From NCBI RefSeq assembly GCF_019443505.1, contig NZ_CP080377.1, positions 558,001-622,000 of the forward strand: DNA of 64,000 nt. Direction: 5' to 3'. This document shows positions 63,845 through 64,000 of the stretch, one piece after another (the stretch's first letter is position 1; every line of letters begins with the position of its first letter). Position numbers and translations under genes: made by a program. The DNA comes from Janthinobacterium sp. PAMC25594 (GTDB taxonomy: Bacteria > Pseudomonadota > Gammaproteobacteria > Burkholderiales > Burkholderiaceae_D). The notes below the pieces were generated by a model. That model was not told the origin of the DNA and did no database searches. It was given only the letters and a program-made list of their open reading frames with translations.

Positions 63845-64000
63845 CTATCTGGCGGCCGTGGCCGGGCTGGCCCGCCCGGCTTCCTGCCGCAAATACGCGA
63901 TCAGGTCGGCGCGGTCCTGCGCGGACGGCACCATGTAGCCCATTTTTTGGCCGGGAATCAGTTTTTCCGGATTCGTCAGCCATAGATCCAGGGTTTTCTC
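63845..64000 (-). CDS. Cytochrome c, C-terminal fragment (continues beyond window)
   Basis: The last 51 codons of a class I cytochrome c run off the right edge. The visible part is LWLTNPEKLIPGQKMGYMVP, containing the axial Met ligand, then QDRADLIAYLRQE, the C-terminal helix. It would be cotranscribed with the phosphoesterase and CuA genes on the minus strand and probably passes electrons to or from the CuA protein. Confidence 0.9.
   Translation of the reverse strand, partial: EKTLDLWLTNPEKLIPGQKMGYMVPSAQDRADLIAYLRQEAGRASPATAAR

Overview
The window is GC-rich, densely coded bacterial chromosome. Gene content points to a betaproteobacterium of the Oxalobacteraceae type (Janthinobacterium/Massilia/Duganella-like): an Anbu proteasome-homologue operon, a PrkA-YeaH-SpoVR operon, many LysR/GNAT/MFS modules, a CSS-EAL phosphodiesterase and a LytS/LytTR pair. 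The genus is an inference from family content and base composition; there is no rRNA marker, and I saw no rRNA, tRNA or CRISPR array.

Layout. 0.2-2.7 kb: two translationally coupled nucleotide-sugar genes (UDP-sugar dehydrogenase and epimerase), followed by an 11-bp tandem repeat array. 2.9-7.7 kb (minus): prkA-yeaH-spoVR stress operon. 7.9-9.6 kb: trypsin-like protease plus a small protein that resembles part of the protease N-terminus. 9.7-16.1 kb (minus): catalase, Sel1 lipoprotein, 5'-nucleotidase-like lipoprotein, secreted glycosidase-like protein and an AT-rich orphan. 16.4-19.8 kb: two COG0523 metal-chaperone GTPases behind a palindromic operator candidate, a GNAT enzyme and a Zur-type regulator. 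19.9-26.8 kb (minus): histidine kinase with an RsbRD-like sensor, ATP-grasp, alpha-E, transglutaminase and Anbu, then a DUF900 hydrolase. 26.9-30.9 kb: amidase-like secreted protein, Fur-box-controlled TonB-dependent receptor and a divergent membrane-anchored protein. 31-44 kb: REP-like hairpins, hydroxyacid dehydrogenase, LtrA, regulators, a DHA2 exporter, a c-di-GMP phosphodiesterase, two paralogous serine hydrolases and a VirK/YbjX protein. 44.3-48.2 kb: KfrA-like DNA-binding protein divergent from a tyrosine recombinase, then AT-richer orphan genes, one frameshifted at an A8 run. 48.2-50.5 kb: MocR regulator and LysE exporter separated by an exact-unit 165-bp tandem duplication. 50.6-59.3 kb: Vat-like acetyltransferase, thioesterase, MarR, DNA-binding citrate-synthase-like protein, a GNAT-FAD oxidoreductase fusion, small orphans and a LysR/GNAT/MFS locus. 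59.4-64 kb: LytTR/LytS two-component system, a frameshifted SUMF1-domain gene, and a CuA-domain protein, Tat-exported phosphoesterase and partial cytochrome c.

The most interesting points are the protease with its separately encoded propeptide-like partner, the Anbu operon flanked by a sensor kinase and a hydrolase with an adaptor-like N-terminus, the GNAT-oxidoreductase fusion, the domesticated KfrA/integrase pair and the 11-bp array. No wholly new defence or mobile system was evident; several candidates are inferences that need database searches, named in each finding.
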